A stretch of DNA of 40,967 bases, taken from a virus. The notes beneath the pieces are model-generated. The model made no database searches. It worked only from the letters and a program-made list of their open reading frames with translations, and was not told the origin of the DNA. This document shows, piece after piece, positions 27,516 to 34,519 of this stretch. The DNA lies in IMG/VR virus record IMGVR_UViG_3300030399_000039, positions 1 through 40,967 of that record; one strand, 5' to 3'. Both the position numbers and the translations under genes were made by a program. Numbering within the stretch: position 1 is the first letter of the stretch; every line of letters starts with the position of its first letter.

Positions 27516-28361
27516 ATGAAAGCTATGTTTTATTGGGTCTTTGGCGTCACTATTGGATTACTAATATTATTTTTAATATCTTGTTTATCGAAAGTTCCAG
27601 CCGGATATCGCGGAGTCATTGTTAATTTATATGGAAGTGATAAAGGCGTAGCAGAAAAGTCAGTAGGCGTAGGACGATATTTTGTGGGATGGAATTCAGA
27701 ACTTTATATTTTTCCCACTTTTTTACAAAATTATTCCTGGACTGGAAACCAATCTATCACTATGCAAACCTCTGAGGGACTTTCTATTACTACCGATGCG
27801 GGTATTACTTACAGTATTACCCCAGAAAATGTAGTAAAAGTTTTTATAAAATATAGAATGGGCATAGAAGAAATTACCAATACTTTTTTGCATAATATGG
27901 TACGCGATGCCATGAATGAAGTTTCTAGTACAATGACAGTAGATCAAATCTACGGCTCTCACAAAGAAATCTTTATTTCTAAAGTAAATGATTTGGTTAA
28001 AAAGCAAGCTTCCATCAATGGAATTGAAGTAGAAAAAATCTACTTGGTTGGTAGCTTTAACCTTCCAAAAACCGTTATAGAATCTATCAATATTAAAATA
28101 CAAGCCGCTCAAAATGCGATCAAAGTAGAAAATGAAGTGGCTACTTCACGCGCAGAGGCTCAAAAAACTATTGTAGATGCTCAGGCTAGAGCAAGCAGAA
28201 CGCTTATAGAAGCTTCCTCTCAAGCCAAAGCCAATAAAATCCTAGCAGATAGCTTGACTCAAGAGTTTGTTCAATATCAAGCTATTCTTAAATGGAATGG
28301 AGAGCTGCCAAAAATGACCGGAACGAATGCCGTTCCTTTTGTAAACATTAAGGAAAAATAA
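27516..28361 (+). CDS. SPFH / prohibitin-like (Band 7) membrane protein
   Basis: The 281-residue protein has an N-terminal transmembrane span (residues about 6-25, VFGVTIGLLILFLISCL). The SPFH domain starts VPAGYRGVIVNLYG and contains QSITMQTSEGLSITTDAGITYSITPE and the VRDAMNEVSSTMTVDQIYG helix. A long Ala/Glu/Gln coiled coil follows (KVENEVATSRAEAQKTIVDAQARA, about 205-255). This is the HflC/prohibitin/stomatin layout, about the usual length. Host HflK/HflC form rings around the FtsH protease and organise the inner membrane, and a phage copy could modulate FtsH or membrane state. It is flanked by tiny membrane proteins. It has an AGAGGAA SD. Confidence 0.88.
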   Translation: MKAMFYWVFGVTIGLLILFLISCLSKVPAGYRGVIVNLYGSDKGVAEKSVGVGRYFVGWNSELYIFPTFLQNYSWTGNQSITMQTSEGLSITTDAGITYSITPENVVKVFIKYRMGIEEITNTFLHNMVRDAMNEVSSTMTVDQIYGSHKEIFISKVNDLVKKQASINGIEVEKIYLVGSFNLPKTVIESINIKIQAAQNAIKVENEVATSRAEAQKTIVDAQARASRTLIEASSQAKANKILADSLTQEFVQYQAILKWNGELPKMTGTNAVPFVNIKEK

Positions 28362-28362
28362 T

Positions 28363-28548
28363 ATGAAAAGGATATCGATAGCCATAATTCTTATAGCATT
28401 TTTCCTGATTTCTACTTCTGAAATTTTACCGCAGATTATTTCTAGCGATAAAAATTCATTAGCAATGCTACTTTTAAGTCTTTTATTATTTATTTTTTTA
28501 AGTTGTATAACGATACGTATTTTATTTAAAGAATGGTTCCGGAATTAA
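28363..28548 (+). CDS. Small two-span membrane protein (61 aa)
   Basis: Two hydrophobic spans (SIAIILIAFFLISTSEI and LAMLLLSLLLFIFLSCITI) are joined by a short polar loop, with a basic start and end. It begins one base after the SPFH stop with AAGGA upstream, so it is likely co-translated with it. Function unknown. Confidence 0.68.
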   Translation: MKRISIAIILIAFFLISTSEILPQIISSDKNSLAMLLLSLLLFIFLSCITIRILFKEWFRN

Positions 28549-28575
28549 ATTTTAAACTTTACAGGGGGTAATTTT

Positions 28576-28830
28576 ATGAGAATGGATTATGCACTTCAAG
28601 AGCCTAGAAAATTAAAGATAGATTGGTGGGGGATAACCCATATTATAGCGCGAGCATTTTTTATTAATAGTGTAGTATTTTTTGGTCTCTCTACTTATAT
28701 GACGTGGGGACTTCCCGATCTTAGATTAACATACGAATATTTAGATCTGGCCGGTATGTGGTCCTTGATCGGCGGAGTAAGTTGTTATTTTGGATTATTA
28801 ATTGCATGTTTAAAATATACGGAGAAGTAA
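28576..28830 (+). CDS. Small two-span membrane protein (84 aa)
   Basis: After a charged N-terminus (MRMDYALQEPRKLKIDWWG) there are two spans (IIARAFFINSVVFFGLSTYM and MWSLIGGVSCYFGLLIACL). It has a CAGGGGG SD. It is part of the membrane-protein cluster around the SPFH gene. Function unknown. Confidence 0.68.
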   Translation: MRMDYALQEPRKLKIDWWGITHIIARAFFINSVVFFGLSTYMTWGLPDLRLTYEYLDLAGMWSLIGGVSCYFGLLIACLKYTEK

Positions 28831-29040
28831 ATGAACAATAGAAAACGATCAGATCATCAAGATTTTCAAGATAATATTCAATCTCAATTTATTGAAATTA
28901 GTAGTGGGTTGAAAGACATTCAAGAATATGCCGAAAACATGCGATATTTAATAGAAGAGGTTTTATGTGAAATTGACGAATTTATGGATAAAGTAGAAAT
29001 TGAGTCAGATGCAATCGTTAAAGGAGAGGATAAGATATGA
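28831..29040 (+). CDS. Small acidic coiled-coil protein (69 aa)
   Basis: Helical, with a heptad-like segment (QSQFIEISSGLKDIQEYAEN, then MRYLIEEVLCEIDEFMDKVE). It starts directly at the previous stop with CGGAG upstream, and its stop overlaps the next micro-gene (ATGA). Function unknown. Confidence 0.65.
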   Translation: MNNRKRSDHQDFQDNIQSQFIEISSGLKDIQEYAENMRYLIEEVLCEIDEFMDKVEIESDAIVKGEDKI

Positions 29041-29123
29041 GCACTGAAGTAATTTGCATTTTATCATTTGCAGGAGGAATGCTAATAACTCATCTACTTA
29101 TCATATATTTTTCAGGAAAATAA
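29037..29123 (+). CDS. Micro membrane protein (28 aa)
   Basis: MSTEVICILSF then AGGMLITHLLIIYFSGK: one hydrophobic span. ATG 29037 overlaps the previous stop as ATGA and has AGGAGAGG upstream. The next gene starts one base after its stop. The coupled layout makes it likely to be translated. Confidence 0.6.
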   Translation: MSTEVICILSFAGGMLITHLLIIYFSGK

Positions 29124-29124
29124 A

Positions 29125-29469
29125 ATGTCTACAGTTACCTATTCTCGATTAAACTTAGAGTCTATTGAAAAGGCAATTCTTATTTTAGAAGAACAAAAAC
29201 GTCGCTATAATGAAAAAATTGAAGCAAGAAAAGAACAATATTACACACGTCGTGAATTAATGAAATTGTTAAATATTTCTTTAACTGGTTTTAACGAATG
29301 GATGAAAAGTGGCGTCCTACATTTCCCAGATTATATAGAGCCTACTAGCAAAGTGTATTTGTGGAGAAAGAAAAAGTTACAAGCTTGGGCTAAACGAATG
29401 TTGAAAGATGAAAAAATTAAATATAGGGTTAAGCAAAGAATAATTGATAGTGGATTAGGAGATCATTAG
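29125..29469 (+). CDS. HTH (AlpA-like) DNA-binding protein (114 aa)
   Basis: An N-terminal coiled coil (IEKAILILEEQKRRYNEKIE) is followed by QYYTRRELMKLLNISLTGFN and EWMKSGVLHF, a winged HTH of AlpA/MerR type, then VYLWRKKKLQAWAKRM as closing helix. It is basic overall. It is the second such protein of the island. AGGA precedes the ATG. Confidence 0.68.
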   Translation: MSTVTYSRLNLESIEKAILILEEQKRRYNEKIEARKEQYYTRRELMKLLNISLTGFNEWMKSGVLHFPDYIEPTSKVYLWRKKKLQAWAKRMLKDEKIKYRVKQRIIDSGLGDH

Positions 29470-29802
29470 ATGTATTGGGATCAAAACGATAAGAACAATG
29501 CTTTAATTATGACTATAATAGAAGAAGGCAACGAGGTATCATTTGCTACAAATTATATATTCGATGCTAGCTTTAATAAAGAAGCATGGAGATTAATTAA
29601 ACAGTATCAACCAGATGTTTACAGAAAATTAACACGCGATTTCAAAAACTTTGTAGAAGAATTTTCACTCTTCTTGAAAGATATAGAACATGAATTGCCG
29701 ATTTATGATAGTGTTGTAGAAGACCATCTTAATGAAGCTAGAAAAAGGATCTCAGAGATTAAAAAAGAAAAACATAAACCTAATCTAAAAGTGATTAAAT
29801 AA
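29470..29802 (+). CDS. Hypothetical island protein (110 aa)
   Basis: Function not recognised. It is a charged, mainly helical protein (RKLTRDFKNFVEEFSLFLKD, HLNEARKRISEIKKEK). The ATG directly follows the previous stop, and the tRNA-Thr begins one base after its own stop, so the tRNA must be cut from this mRNA. Confidence 0.65.
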   Translation: MYWDQNDKNNALIMTIIEEGNEVSFATNYIFDASFNKEAWRLIKQYQPDVYRKLTRDFKNFVEEFSLFLKDIEHELPIYDSVVEDHLNEARKRISEIKKEKHKPNLKVIK

Positions 29803-29803
29803 C

Positions 29804-29879
29804 GCTCTTATAGCTCAATTGGTAGAGCAACTGCCCTGTAAGTAGAAGGTTCTGGGTTCAAGTCCTAGTGGGAGCACCA
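29804..29879 (+). tRNA. tRNA-Thr (anticodon TGT) with C33
   Basis: The 76-nt cloverleaf has acceptor GCTCTTA/TGGGAGC, D arm GCTC-AATTGGTA-GAGC, anticodon arm ACTGC-CCTGTAA-GTAGA, T arm CTGGG-TTCAAGT-CCTAG, and encoded ACCA. Alignment with bacterial tRNA-Thr(UGU) puts TGT at 34-36, with G1:C72 and C2:G71 as expected for threonine. Position 33 is C instead of the near-universal U, and the base of the anticodon stem is A-A. Reading GTA (Tyr) would need a shifted loop, and the short variable region argues against Tyr. Confidence 0.8.
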
Positions 29880-29899
29880 ATAAACAAAGGAGATTAAAA

Positions 29900-30040
29900 A
29901 TGAAAAATATTCCTGAAGAAAAAGAACAAAGTTTCTTTATTATAAAATTAAAGATGTATGTATTTTATTTCACATTAGTAGTTATCGTAATGTATTGTTC
30001 TGTCTTGGCAATTGATTTGATATTTAGTTTTTTTAAATAA
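29900..30040 (+). CDS. Small single-span membrane protein (46 aa)
   Basis: It has a polar start (MKNIPEEKEQ) and one long hydrophobic span (MYVFYFTLVVIVMYCSVLAI). The AAAGGAG SD 8 bases before the ATG is strong. It lies between tRNA-Thr and the last micro-gene. Function unknown. Confidence 0.68.
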   Translation: MKNIPEEKEQSFFIIKLKMYVFYFTLVVIVMYCSVLAIDLIFSFFK

Positions 30041-30061
30041 AATTAACACAGGAGATAAAAT

Positions 30062-30130
30062 ATGATAACGTCGATAATTATTGGAGCCGTGCTTGGGGGA
30101 GTAATTGGAGTATTAATATTTGGCCTATAA
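30062..30130 (+). CDS. Micro membrane peptide with glycine-zipper (22 aa)
   Basis: The whole product is one hydrophobic helix, MITSIIIGAVLGGVIGVLIF plus two residues, with repeated small residues (GAVLGGVIG) as in self-assembling membrane helices. ACAGGAGA precedes the ATG. Its TAA lies 3 bases from the end of the convergent ejection gene. Short length makes proof by sequence alone impossible, but SD and composition support it. Confidence 0.6.
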   Translation: MITSIIIGAVLGGVIGVLIFGL

Positions 30131-30133
30131 TAA

Positions 30134-32269
30134 TTACTGATTAGAATAATAATTAAGAATATTACGTACTCTTTCTTCTGTATATTTTGATGCAGAGGAT
30201 TGAGGAACTTTTCCCTCATTAATATAATTTTTTCTTAATCCATTTTTACTTGTTAAAGATTTAGATATTTTATGACCTACTAGAGTGGACGCTAGTCCTC
30301 CTAATAATGGAGCTAAATAAGGAGGTAAATTATTATTATGATCTGCTAGCCCTCCGGCAGCGCTCCCAAGAACTAAAGGTAAAAATGCGGCTAAATGCTT
30401 TTGATTTACATAACCGGTATTAGGTGAATTAATAATTAATTTTGATGTATCACTTAATTCATTTATAGTTTCTAGTTCATGTAACTTTTTCCCTATTTGA
30501 TGTCCTGGCTTCTCAGAATCTTTTAAAAGACGTGCTCTTTCTTCCGGGGACATTTTCTTGAATGTAGATACCATGCGGGCTATATTGGCTTTAGGATTTC
30601 CACGATCATCAAATGTTGCTCCTTTCTCAAATAAATCATACAAAGCATTCTTACGGGCTTCTTCTGGAAGAGAATCCCATACTTTTTTGTTTGCTGGTTT
30701 ACGTAGTTCCTCAGCAATTAGTTCATCTGGTAAAGTTCCTTCTCTTATTTTCTTAATATTTCGTTCTCTAAATGGAAGAACATTTACTCTGAAATCTGGA
30801 CGAGCTTTATTAAAAATATCTACCAAATCATTACGACCACTTTTTTCTAAAGTATTAACCAAATCTTTTTCAGCATTATCAGCCAAATCATTATAAAAAC
30901 TTTTTAATACCTCATCACCAGCTCGGTTAGCTAATCTAGCTTTTTTACGATATTTTTTTCTCAATAAATCAAATTCATTAAGAGTTGGAAATTCTTTTGG
31001 AGATTTAATATGCTTTTGCAATTCAGATTTTTCTGAGGACGGCACCAAGGAGCCGCTTTTAGTTTTAATTTCTCTTTTTAATTCTTCTAACTTTTCTTTA
31101 GAAAATTCTTTAAGATTTGGTCTTTCAGTAATCAATATTCCTGCTTTATCAGCTTCCTTACTTAAAGTTTTAAAATCATTTCTAGATTTATTACTAAGTT
31201 CTTTATAAGGTTTAATAGTTCCTGCACGCAATACTTCACCTACCCCTGTAGGCTTAGTGCTTCCTAATAACTCATCTAAAATATTTTGGCCTTTTTCATT
31301 TAAAGTATTAAGTACTTTATTTGCTTTATCAATTCCACCCGATCCAAAGATATTTGCTATCCAGTGCCGATATAATTTATCTAGATGAGGATCATTAGTT
31401 AGAGTTCCTAAATCAATTGGTAGCTCCCCTATTGTTTTATCTAATTCCTTTACCTGTTGTGGGGTTCTAATCTTAGAACCTGGTTCTTTTGATTTCTTTA
31501 CTATATTTTGTAAATATTCTTCTCCAATAGCGGAAGGTGCTCTAAACAACGCATGTGTCAAAGCATTTAAAGGGGCACCTAATTTAGCGGCCTCTTCAAC
31601 ATCTCCATGTTGCACGCCAGAACTATATGCGGCTCCATAAGCTCCTCCTTCAACAGCTGCATCTAATAATTCTGGCAAATATTTTTCTATTCTTCCCGCT
31701 TCCTTTCCAGGAGCAATAAATTTACGAGCAGCTTTAGTTGCATTTTGAAAAATATTTCCTGACTTTAGAAATTTTGAAGGAACACCTAAAGCTTTTGAAA
31801 TAGCCCCAAAAGGTGTAAATAGTGACGCTGTTTGTCCTCCCAGATAAGCCTCTGGAAATATCGCTTCTTCTGGAGGGCGAACACCAAACAAGAAAGGCTT
31901 ATAACTTTCCCCACGTTCCTTCGCTGATATATTCTTTGGAATGTTGTATGGGGCTGCAAATAAAGATGCAATAGGATGTAAAAAGCCCGCGGCTAAATCT
32001 TTTACTCCTTCCCCTAGCACTTTAGGGACATCTTTGATCGCGCTCAATCCTTCAGATTCATGTTTAGCCTTTAAAGCATGTAACTCTTCTAAACTCAGTG
32101 CGTCCAACTGCTCCGCTGTGTAACGACTGGTATTAGAATTTTTTGAAGGCGCAGGCTGCTTCAAGCTATTTTGATAAGCTTCCATTTTAGACTTTTGTAA
32201 TTCTTGAGCATGCAAACGGTTTAACTCTTCTAAACTCATAGCATCTAATTGCTCAGGTGTATATGGCAT
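30134..32269 (-). CDS. Ejection (internal virion) protein, large (711 aa)
   Basis: It occupies the position of P22 gp16, the last of three proteins ejected with DNA to form a channel across the envelope. The N-terminus has two copies of a short motif, YTPEQLDAMSLEELNRLHAQ and YTAEQLDALSLEELHALKAK, about 50 residues apart. A hydrophobic/Ala-Gly region follows (FLHPIASLFAAPYNIP, GGAYGAAYSSGV), then a long charged helical body (EKLEELKREIKTKSG, FDLLRKKYRKKARLANRAGD). Near the C-terminus a Gly/Leu-rich hydrophobic segment (LAAFLPLVLGSAAGG) could insert into membranes. It overlaps the previous gene as TAATG with an AAGGA SD. Confidence 0.72.
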   Translation of the reverse strand: MPYTPEQLDAMSLEELNRLHAQELQKSKMEAYQNSLKQPAPSKNSNTSRYTAEQLDALSLEELHALKAKHESEGLSAIKDVPKVLGEGVKDLAAGFLHPIASLFAAPYNIPKNISAKERGESYKPFLFGVRPPEEAIFPEAYLGGQTASLFTPFGAISKALGVPSKFLKSGNIFQNATKAARKFIAPGKEAGRIEKYLPELLDAAVEGGAYGAAYSSGVQHGDVEEAAKLGAPLNALTHALFRAPSAIGEEYLQNIVKKSKEPGSKIRTPQQVKELDKTIGELPIDLGTLTNDPHLDKLYRHWIANIFGSGGIDKANKVLNTLNEKGQNILDELLGSTKPTGVGEVLRAGTIKPYKELSNKSRNDFKTLSKEADKAGILITERPNLKEFSKEKLEELKREIKTKSGSLVPSSEKSELQKHIKSPKEFPTLNEFDLLRKKYRKKARLANRAGDEVLKSFYNDLADNAEKDLVNTLEKSGRNDLVDIFNKARPDFRVNVLPFRERNIKKIREGTLPDELIAEELRKPANKKVWDSLPEEARKNALYDLFEKGATFDDRGNPKANIARMVSTFKKMSPEERARLLKDSEKPGHQIGKKLHELETINELSDTSKLIINSPNTGYVNQKHLAAFLPLVLGSAAGGLADHNNNLPPYLAPLLGGLASTLVGHKISKSLTSKNGLRKNYINEGKVPQSSASKYTEERVRNILNYYSNQ

Positions 32270-33489
32270 TATTTTTGTCCTTTTCTGGCTATTGCGGCCG
32301 CTATCATATCAACATCCGGATTATCAGTAGCCTTAGGAATATTAACACTAGCATTAAAATAAGGCTGTGTAGATTTTAATGACTCACGATAGGTAGTGAT
32401 TTCACTATTTAAAATATTAACTAATGAATTAAACGCTTGGAGAGATTGTTTAGGATTACTAAACCAATTATCCGGATTTGCAATAAATTCTAATTTTTCG
32501 GCTACTACGGGTTGAATAGATCCTTTTAAGAAGGATCTAAATTGTTCTGTAAAAGCAGGGATTTGTTGATTAATGGCCAAATTGTACTGATCAAATAAAG
32601 GACTTTCTTTTCCGCTTACTGACTTCAATTGCTGCCAAGTTTTCTTTCCTTTGCCTACTAATCCTACAAATTCAGCCAAAGCATGAGGATTAATAGTGGA
32701 TATAGTTTTCTCAATGTTAGTAGCTTGTAATAATCTAGATTCTACTTCAGCGGGTACACTGTCTTTTAATATTTTATTAGCTGCTAACCCACTAGCTTGA
32801 CTAGAAATCTCTGTAGGAAATGGATTTTGTGGAGAAGCACTACTAGTATTAGCGCCAGGAACCGGTATTCCACCAGGTGCAGCATTCTGAATAGGAGGTC
32901 TTAATGGAATTGTAGGCTGCGCTCCTGGAGAAGAATTAGGGTCTGCATTTCTGCCATATAAGTTCCAGGGTAAACCAGTTGGAGATTGATTCTGTTGTAC
33001 CGCATTAGCTTCATAAAGCTGTTTTCCATATCCACTCAATGCTCTAGCAGGTGCCGTAGCAATTTGAGACTTTCTTAATTCATTTAATGTCTCAATAGCT
33101 TCTGGGGAAAATCTTCGATTAGCAATAGCTGCATTCAAAGCGGATGTTAAAGAATTTTGTTGCTTAACCGTTAATTCAGCGGGCGCTAATTGAGCTTGAA
33201 TACTATGCAAAGCCGCATTGGACATTAACTCGCGTGCCCTGTAAGGCGTCAATGAAGTATCAGCATCAAAATGTCTAGTCTGCGCTTCCTTCAAAGGAAC
33301 TTCAGCAAATTGATTCATATTTCTACCACGATAATACTCCGGCAAATAAGGTAATTCTGTCTTAATCTTATCCCCTTCCTGCATAGTATGATAAGCGGTA
33401 GCATCTGCTTGACGCGCAGCTGCTTGCTGGAGAATTTGCTTCCCTTGCTTCATCGCTAAATCTAATAATGATTCAAAAAATTGCGCCAT
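32269..33489 (-). CDS. Ejection (internal virion) protein, middle (406 aa)
   Basis: By order it corresponds to P22 gp20. It has an Ala/Gln-rich helical N-terminus (LLDLAMKQGKQILQQAAARQ), a low-complexity Pro/Asn/Ser centre (GGIPVPGANTSSASPQNPFP) and a helical C-terminal half (ARALSGYGKQLYEANAVQQN lies before the linker). No signal peptide is seen. Assignment rests on composition and position between the other two ejection-type genes and not on a clear family motif. Confidence 0.6.
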   Translation of the reverse strand: MAQFFESLLDLAMKQGKQILQQAAARQADATAYHTMQEGDKIKTELPYLPEYYRGRNMNQFAEVPLKEAQTRHFDADTSLTPYRARELMSNAALHSIQAQLAPAELTVKQQNSLTSALNAAIANRRFSPEAIETLNELRKSQIATAPARALSGYGKQLYEANAVQQNQSPTGLPWNLYGRNADPNSSPGAQPTIPLRPPIQNAAPGGIPVPGANTSSASPQNPFPTEISSQASGLAANKILKDSVPAEVESRLLQATNIEKTISTINPHALAEFVGLVGKGKKTWQQLKSVSGKESPLFDQYNLAINQQIPAFTEQFRSFLKGSIQPVVAEKLEFIANPDNWFSNPKQSLQAFNSLVNILNSEITTYRESLKSTQPYFNASVNIPKATDNPDVDMIAAAIARKGQK

Positions 33490-33505
33490 TCTTTGCTCCT
33501 GCTAT

Positions 33506-34234
33506 TTAAAGGTTCATATTAAAGCCGGGCACATTAGAATATCCCCCATCATAATATCCCCCATTCCCATGCGTACGTGCCCATGATAAATCGGCTTGGC
33601 CTTTAGAACTATAAGGACTAATCACATTGTTCATGGCACCGCTCAATACTCCAAATCCACCACCAGTCGCATAGTTAGCAGCTGCATTAATTCCCGTCTT
33701 TAACAAATCATTCCAAGGTGCCCATTTAGCAAGCTGACCTTCAGCTTTAGCATTCCCTTGATCTACATTTAATCCAGTCAAGGATTGGCCTAGCTTACTC
33801 GCACTATCATATCCCTGATTAGCCACATTTCCTTCCCCTTGCAAGTAAGAATTGTTGGTATCAAAATAATGCTTCAAATAAGTTTCCATGTCTTCATCTA
33901 GCAGTCCACTCGTATAGTCCGCTATCTGCTTATCTTGCTGGCCTGTACCCAATGTCCCCTGCTGAGCAGCGTTATTTCTAATGACATCTAGTATCTTAGT
34001 GAGACGACTATTATAACCTTCTGAAGGCTTATAACTGGACGTAGCTTTATTAATATACTCAGCCGGATTTTGCATATTATTAAGTCCGGCATCATACTTT
34101 CCAAACGCCGTGTTCCCACGATCAATAAAAGGCTGATACGCCGCCTTAGATGCTTCCATCGCCTTAGCTATGCCTTTCTCTTTCTCTTTGGCTGCCTTAG
34201 AAGCACCACCATCAAATATGTCTAATAAGCTCAT
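33506..34234 (-). CDS. DNA-transfer/ejection protein, gp7-like (242 aa)
   Basis: The sequence has the pattern common to podovirus DNA-transfer proteins: an Ala/Lys-rich start, AYQPFIDRGNTAFGKYDAGL, YNSRLTKILDVIRNNAAQQG with TLGTGQQDKQIADYTSGLLD, then a Gly/Ala-rich hydrophobic C-terminus (INAAANYATGGGFGVLSGAM). P22 gp7 is similar in size. It is the first of the three presumed ejection genes. Confidence 0.68.
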   Translation of the reverse strand: MSLLDIFDGGASKAAKEKEKGIAKAMEASKAAYQPFIDRGNTAFGKYDAGLNNMQNPAEYINKATSSYKPSEGYNSRLTKILDVIRNNAAQQGTLGTGQQDKQIADYTSGLLDEDMETYLKHYFDTNNSYLQGEGNVANQGYDSASKLGQSLTGLNVDQGNAKAEGQLAKWAPWNDLLKTGINAAANYATGGGFGVLSGAMNNVISPYSSKGQADLSWARTHGNGGYYDGGYSNVPGFNMNL

Positions 34235-34243
34235 AAATATTTC

Positions 34244-34519
34244 CTATAGCGCTGTTAAATTAAAGGAGTACCAAACATTATTGATGCGTGTCTGCAAAAT
34301 TCCGCTGGTATAAGATTGAACAATTATTGTTTCATTTGAGGCTGGAATTGTGGCGATTTGATCATCACTCAACTGAGGAACTACAAACCCAGAGCTATTC
34401 ATATAGCTCACAATATACTCATACAAATTTGCCATCCAAGTCGCCCAGGTGTCTATCAATTCGCCTTGTTGGTTAACCATTTGTGCCTGTACTACCGGAG
34501 GGCCTAAATTTAATGCCAT
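34244..34519 (-). CDS. Small structural-operon protein (91 aa)
   Basis: Function not recognised. The N-terminus (MALNLGPPVVQAQMVNQQGE) precedes an aromatic helix (WATWMANLYEYIVSYMNSSG) and a beta-rich end (IIVQSYTSGILQTRINNVWY). It sits where P22 carries the tail needle gene 26, but it is far too short for a trimeric needle. A connector-capping or virion accessory role is likely from position. Start and upstream stop overlap (TAATG). Confidence 0.65.
   Translation of the reverse strand: MALNLGPPVVQAQMVNQQGELIDTWATWMANLYEYIVSYMNSSGFVVPQLSDDQIATIPASNETIIVQSYTSGILQTRINNVWYSFNLTAL

Noticed and set aside
30558-30896. Plus-strand 112-codon frame opposite the large ejection gene
   Set aside because: Serine-rich antisense shadow of a helical Lys/Glu-rich gene, with no SD and no context.
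34244-34519. Tail needle (P22 gp26 equivalent)
   Set aside because: The position fits, but 91 residues without a long coiled coil is too short and the composition does not match.
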